From Paenibacillus caui (GTDB lineage Bacteria > Bacillota > Bacilli > Paenibacillales > Paenibacillaceae): a DNA stretch of 64,000 nucleotides. This document shows, one piece after another, positions 60,730 through 64,000 of this stretch. Made by a program: the position numbers and the translations under genes. Every line of letters begins with the position of its first letter. Position 1 is the first letter of the stretch. Under the pieces are notes generated by a model, which had not been told where the DNA came from, did not search any database, and worked only from the letters and a program-made list of their open reading frames with translations. The stretch spans positions 186,001-250,000 of the forward strand of contig NZ_JAIOGQ010000002.1 of assembly GCF_019904135.1 (NCBI RefSeq), given 5' to 3'.

Positions 60730-62370
60730 CTATATTTTTTGAACATTCTGTTCGCTGCGCCGGAGCGTAAACCCGCCCCGAAATCTTGGCATCCCGTATA
60801 CTCCATTCGCGGCCGTACAAGCGACGACATGACGGCTTGTTCTTAGCGGATCGGCAAATTTCTGACGGGCTTTGTTCGTCTGAAGCTGTTCGACTGACAC
60901 ATTTTTGTGCGACAACGCTTCTTCAAACTCCTTCTGCGCCGCCTGCTTCGCTTTAAACAGCATCATCTGCACCCGGCTGTATACGTTGATCGCTCCATCC
61001 CCCGTCGTTTCGATCGGCAGAAAGATGGCGTCGGGGTATCTTTCGGTAATCAAGGATTGTACGCCATCGGAAACGCCGGAAGACGGCATGCATCCGAATG
61101 GCTTGACAGAGATCGTCATGTTCACTTTCCGCTTGACGACGTTCAAAATCAGCTTGCCTACCTCCATATGCCCTTCTCCGCCACGTACCTGGTTATTATA
61201 GTGATCACGGGAAACACGGGCGATCTCTTCCATATCCGGCAGGTGGTAATGATAGAGCCCCATGGTTTTGGCATACGTTTGGAACATGACGCGAACGGCG
61301 CGATCCGCAAGCCACAGCATGCTCAGACGCGTGTAAGGCTTCTTCCCTTTCAGACCGTATTTTCCGGAATCGGCTTCACGGAGACCGACTCGCTTCAAAG
61401 TATCGTAGCGCCCCGCCCAAATGAGGAACAGGATCCAGGCCGTCATCGATTGCACTTCCACCTCGGCTCCCTCGCTCTCCAAGAAGCGCTGCAGCTGATA
61501 GTTCCCGTCCCCCTCGGTCGTCATCGCCCAAAACTCGCCGATAATACTGACCTTCGGTTTGACCCGGGTGCGGTCCACCTGAACGGTTTGCAGTTCCCTC
61601 CGGCATTTGATGAGCACCGGTCTGAGCCGTTTGCGCTCGCTCAAGGCTTCATAAATATACCGCTTGCAGCGTTCCAGGGCGGCGTCTGTCGCACCGGCCT
61701 CCACCTCATAGGGACGGATGCGATAAGCCAGCGCGTTCAGAATATCTCCCAAAAGCACGGCTTTCATGAAGCTGAAGAAAAACGCAGTATCCAGCTTCAG
61801 CGCCGATTCGCCGCCGGTTGCCTGTTTCAGCCCGTCCGTCTGCTGGAACAGCAGCACCCGAAAACCGTCAAATCCCGCGTCGCGCAGAGCCTTCCGGTAC
61901 TCCGTAACATAGGTGCCGAAGCGGCAAGGGCCGCAGGAACCGCTGGTAACGAACAGATAGTTGCTGACAATCTCTTCTTTTGTTTTACCTTCGACATCCC
62001 GAAGGTGGTGCAAATACTTGATTAAATTGCCGACCGTGAAGTACGTTGGGTTGCACTGGCCCCGATTGCCGAATTCCTTGCCGTAACGCAGCGACTCGTT
62101 ATCCGGGCAATCCATATGCTGCACCCGATAGCCGAGTCCTTTCAGGGCTCCCTCCACCAGGTAATCGTGAGCCATGGTGAGCCCTCCGAACAGAAGCGTC
62201 GTGGTGGATTTGTCCTTGGCCAAAAACTGGCGCGGAACGGGATCAAACCAATGATTATTGTTCTCTTGATCCAGGCCTAACAATTTTTCCTGTTCCTTTT
62301 GATACTCCGACAGGATGTCCTCAATCGAGGAAGGGACTGCGGGTTTTATCTTTCTTTTGGCAACATTCAT
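60730..62370 (-). CDS. 2-hydroxyacyl-CoA dehydratase family protein (COG3581-like)
   Basis: A 546-residue protein of the BcrAD/HgdC-associated superfamily. Segments LLFGGLTMAHDYLVEGALKGLGYRV, MDCPDNESLRYGKEFGNRGQCNPTYFTVG, FVTSGSCGPCRFGTYVTEYR, KPFGCMPSSGVSDGVQ and ETTGDGAINVYSRVQM carry conserved Cys that could hold an iron-sulfur cluster. Start at 62370 is preferred: the upstream GTG lies in the ribosome site. It follows the activase-related gene by 32 bases, so both act together, probably as an ATP-driven low-potential electron donor and acceptor. Substrate unknown. Confidence 0.75.
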   Translation of the reverse strand: MNVAKRKIKPAVPSSIEDILSEYQKEQEKLLGLDQENNNHWFDPVPRQFLAKDKSTTTLLFGGLTMAHDYLVEGALKGLGYRVQHMDCPDNESLRYGKEFGNRGQCNPTYFTVGNLIKYLHHLRDVEGKTKEEIVSNYLFVTSGSCGPCRFGTYVTEYRKALRDAGFDGFRVLLFQQTDGLKQATGGESALKLDTAFFFSFMKAVLLGDILNALAYRIRPYEVEAGATDAALERCKRYIYEALSERKRLRPVLIKCRRELQTVQVDRTRVKPKVSIIGEFWAMTTEGDGNYQLQRFLESEGAEVEVQSMTAWILFLIWAGRYDTLKRVGLREADSGKYGLKGKKPYTRLSMLWLADRAVRVMFQTYAKTMGLYHYHLPDMEEIARVSRDHYNNQVRGGEGHMEVGKLILNVVKRKVNMTISVKPFGCMPSSGVSDGVQSLITERYPDAIFLPIETTGDGAINVYSRVQMMLFKAKQAAQKEFEEALSHKNVSVEQLQTNKARQKFADPLRTSRHVVACTAANGVYGMPRFRGGFTLRRSEQNVQKI

Positions 62371-62402
62371 AGCCAGGTTCACTCCTTTGATTGGTTTTGT
62401 CT

Positions 62403-64000
62403 TTAGATCGCTCCAGCCTGATTGTCTTGCTTTATACTTAGCAGCTCCGCGCGTTTCTGCTCCAGACGCTGCTGCAGCTCCGCCTTTTTGCGGGCCAGAT
62501 CCTGCAGACGCTCCTCATGTAGCCCCAGGCTGTGGGCATAAGTCTTGACCCGGATTTTGATCGAACCGCTCGGCTTGTTGGCGTCGATCTCATGCAGCGC
62601 CGAGTATGGGGTCCCTGCGGTACTGATCATCGAATCGATCAACCCGTAAGTCGGTGCGTCATGCCCGCATTTGAAGCTGGACAAGTCCAGCACCGCCACA
62701 TGGGGATGGCGCGCGGCAAACTTGGCCGCCCACACTTTTTGCACGCTGTTGGAGCTGAAATTTTCCGGCCACACATCGCTGACTTCGAGCGCATACTGGA
62801 CTCGTCCGCTCTTTAGATCCTCGCTGAAAAAGCGGCGGAGCCAGGCCTCATCTTTCGGAATCGAACGCATCGACAGAATGGGATAGCCGAGCACTTGGAA
62901 CTCTTCGAGCACGCCGTGATTCATCCCTGGATCGGAATGGTAAGGACGCCCAATCATCAAAATGGCGAGGCGGTTCTCCTGTTCTACCTGCTCCAGAATT
63001 GAACGTCCTTTCTCTTGCATTTCCGCATCGAACAGCTCCAGCGCCTTCCAGGCTTGGTCGACGGCAAAATCACTTTCATCCTCGGTGATCTGCAAATGTT
63101 CCGCAAACGCCTCATAAAGCTGCTTCTTCATGAAATTCGGTTCGATGAACGTCACCGCCGGATCCAGATACGTGATTCCGCGCGTCTCAAAGAAATCCAC
63201 TTCCTTCGTAAAAGCGGCTTTGATTACATTCGGTGCGCCGGCCACAATCGGGCAACTGGTCGAATCCATCACATTGTTCAGATGGGTCGGAATATGGGTG
63301 ATGCACGGGAAGAAAATGTAATCCAGCTCTTTTTTCTCATGGTGCTTGAACAGCAGGTTATGAACATGAGCCTGGGCTACCTTCGATGGGTAACAAGGGT
63401 CGATCGAGCCGTATTTCCCGCCCTCCTGCCACATTTCCTCGCTCGTGTTATCACTGAACACGATGTTTCGCACGCCTATGCCGATCGTCTCGAAATACGT
63501 CCGCCAAAATGGCGCCGTAGACCAGATGTTTAGCACCCGGGGAATCCCGATACGGATTTTGGAGCGCCGCTCCATCGCTTCGGCGGAAGAGCGCGCAAAC
63601 GGGCGCTCGCCGGATTTGGCGCGCCAGCCGCCCAGCTTAAGCAGACCGCGTTTCGGCCGGGCATCGTCCTTCGGCAGCTCCGGTTCCGGAAGCGGCTCCG
63701 CATCGTAGAAATGCTGAAACATCCGGCGAGCTTCGTACTCGACGAGATTGGGGTAATGCTTTTTCAGTTCCTGCCGCTCCTTCGTCAACTTGGCGACTGC
63801 ATCCTGATCCTCCACCGTCCCCTTTTCGCAGGAGAAACCGGAAATGTAGCGGGCGGTTTGACCATCCGGCGTCTCGGAGTCGATAAAGGTCCGGCTGCAG
63901 TGGTTGGGACAAAAATTGCAGCGGGTCGATTCATCGTTGCGGCTCGAATACCGCAGATGGATCGCGGTGTCCAGTCCCAAAAAGGTGGAATACCCCCGCC
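62403..64000 (-). CDS. Acyl-CoA dehydratase activase-related protein (DUF2229/COG3580-like), 5' end outside window
   Basis: The frame is open at base 64000 and continues upstream, so the visible 532 residues are the C-terminal part of a larger protein. A RCNFCPNHCSRTF cluster (Cys-x2-Cys-x3-Cys-like) precedes a DUF2229-type core: IRIGIPRVLNIWSTAPFWRTYFETIG, EGGKYGSIDPCYPSKVAQAHVHNLL, YIFFPCITHIPTHLNNVMDSTSCPIVAGAPNVI and FKCGHDAPTYGLIDSMI. In relatives this is fused behind BcrA/BadF-type activase domains, which would lie to the right. The C-terminal LQDLARKKAELQQRLEQKRAELL is a coiled coil. Operon with the COG3581-like gene. Confidence 0.75.
   Translation of the reverse strand, partial: RGYSTFLGLDTAIHLRYSSRNDESTRCNFCPNHCSRTFIDSETPDGQTARYISGFSCEKGTVEDQDAVAKLTKERQELKKHYPNLVEYEARRMFQHFYDAEPLPEPELPKDDARPKRGLLKLGGWRAKSGERPFARSSAEAMERRSKIRIGIPRVLNIWSTAPFWRTYFETIGIGVRNIVFSDNTSEEMWQEGGKYGSIDPCYPSKVAQAHVHNLLFKHHEKKELDYIFFPCITHIPTHLNNVMDSTSCPIVAGAPNVIKAAFTKEVDFFETRGITYLDPAVTFIEPNFMKKQLYEAFAEHLQITEDESDFAVDQAWKALELFDAEMQEKGRSILEQVEQENRLAILMIGRPYHSDPGMNHGVLEEFQVLGYPILSMRSIPKDEAWLRRFFSEDLKSGRVQYALEVSDVWPENFSSNSVQKVWAAKFAARHPHVAVLDLSSFKCGHDAPTYGLIDSMISTAGTPYSALHEIDANKPSGSIKIRVKTYAHSLGLHEERLQDLARKKAELQQRLEQKRAELLSIKQDNQAGAI

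Noticed and set aside
1-64000. tRNA, rRNA or CRISPR arrays
   Set aside because: No cloverleaf-like blocks, rRNA motifs or regularly spaced direct repeats were noticed on either strand by eye; a dedicated search would be needed to exclude diverged copies.

Overview
The window reads as a chromosomal segment of a spore-forming, low-to-mid GC Firmicute. It is most likely a Paenibacillus or close relative. The reasons are an outer spore coat gene (cotE) beside mutS and mutL, Gram-positive style ribosome binding sites (GGAGG), a GlpP-type antiterminator and Bacillus-type lipoprotein signals. No rRNA, tRNA or CRISPR array was seen.

Layout. (1) 1-7.1 kb: minus-strand block cotE, an amidoligase-fold protein, mutS, mutL (mutL runs off the left edge). 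(2) 7.1-13.7 kb: aromatic acid exporter family protein, a NitT/TauT-type ABC importer, an M32 carboxypeptidase, then a HesB/IscA-like protein and a beta-carbonic anhydrase on plus. (3) 13.7-24.4 kb: an eroded accessory stretch with gene remnants (alpha/beta hydrolase tail, an internally deleted MFS gene, a headless LysR gene, an IS3-type transposase tail, an acetolactate synthase tail, a truncated quinone oxidoreductase). Intact-looking genes lie between them (MHS transporter, HxlR regulator with a DHFR-like partner, SgrR-like regulator, XRE regulator, GNAT). (4) 24.4-34 kb: a heterodimeric ABC exporter, a Vps4-like AAA ATPase paired with a TPR membrane protein, and an AT-rich 992-residue UPF1-like helicase flanked by remnants. 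(5) 34-45.5 kb: a ten-gene minus-strand catabolic operon: Asp/Glu racemase family, DMT permease, OPT transporter, DUF917, DUF1177, AroM, an aminopeptidase-T-like protein, two nitroreductases and DUF6092. PucR and LysR regulators lie directly upstream. (6) 45.7-51.9 kb: MFS, YbaK deacylase, aroD, Lrp with a LysE exporter, a secreted phosphoesterase, a broken GNAT and a small kinase-like ATPase. (7) 52-60 kb: a complete glycerol-3-phosphate/glycerophosphodiester scavenging locus (phosphoesterase, GlpP, UgpB, HAD phosphatase, UgpC, UgpA, UgpE, surface GDPD). An intrinsic terminator precedes ugpB and is a good candidate for GlpP antitermination. (8) 60-64 kb: a SAM methyltransferase and two genes of the 2-hydroxyacyl-CoA dehydratase/activase superfamily; the second runs off the right edge.

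The strongest candidates for undescribed biology are the ten-gene operon with its promoter-proximal palindrome, the helicase island with a translationally coupled but truncated partner gene, and the AAA/TPR-membrane pair. All functional statements come from reading protein motifs and gene order; no database search was run.
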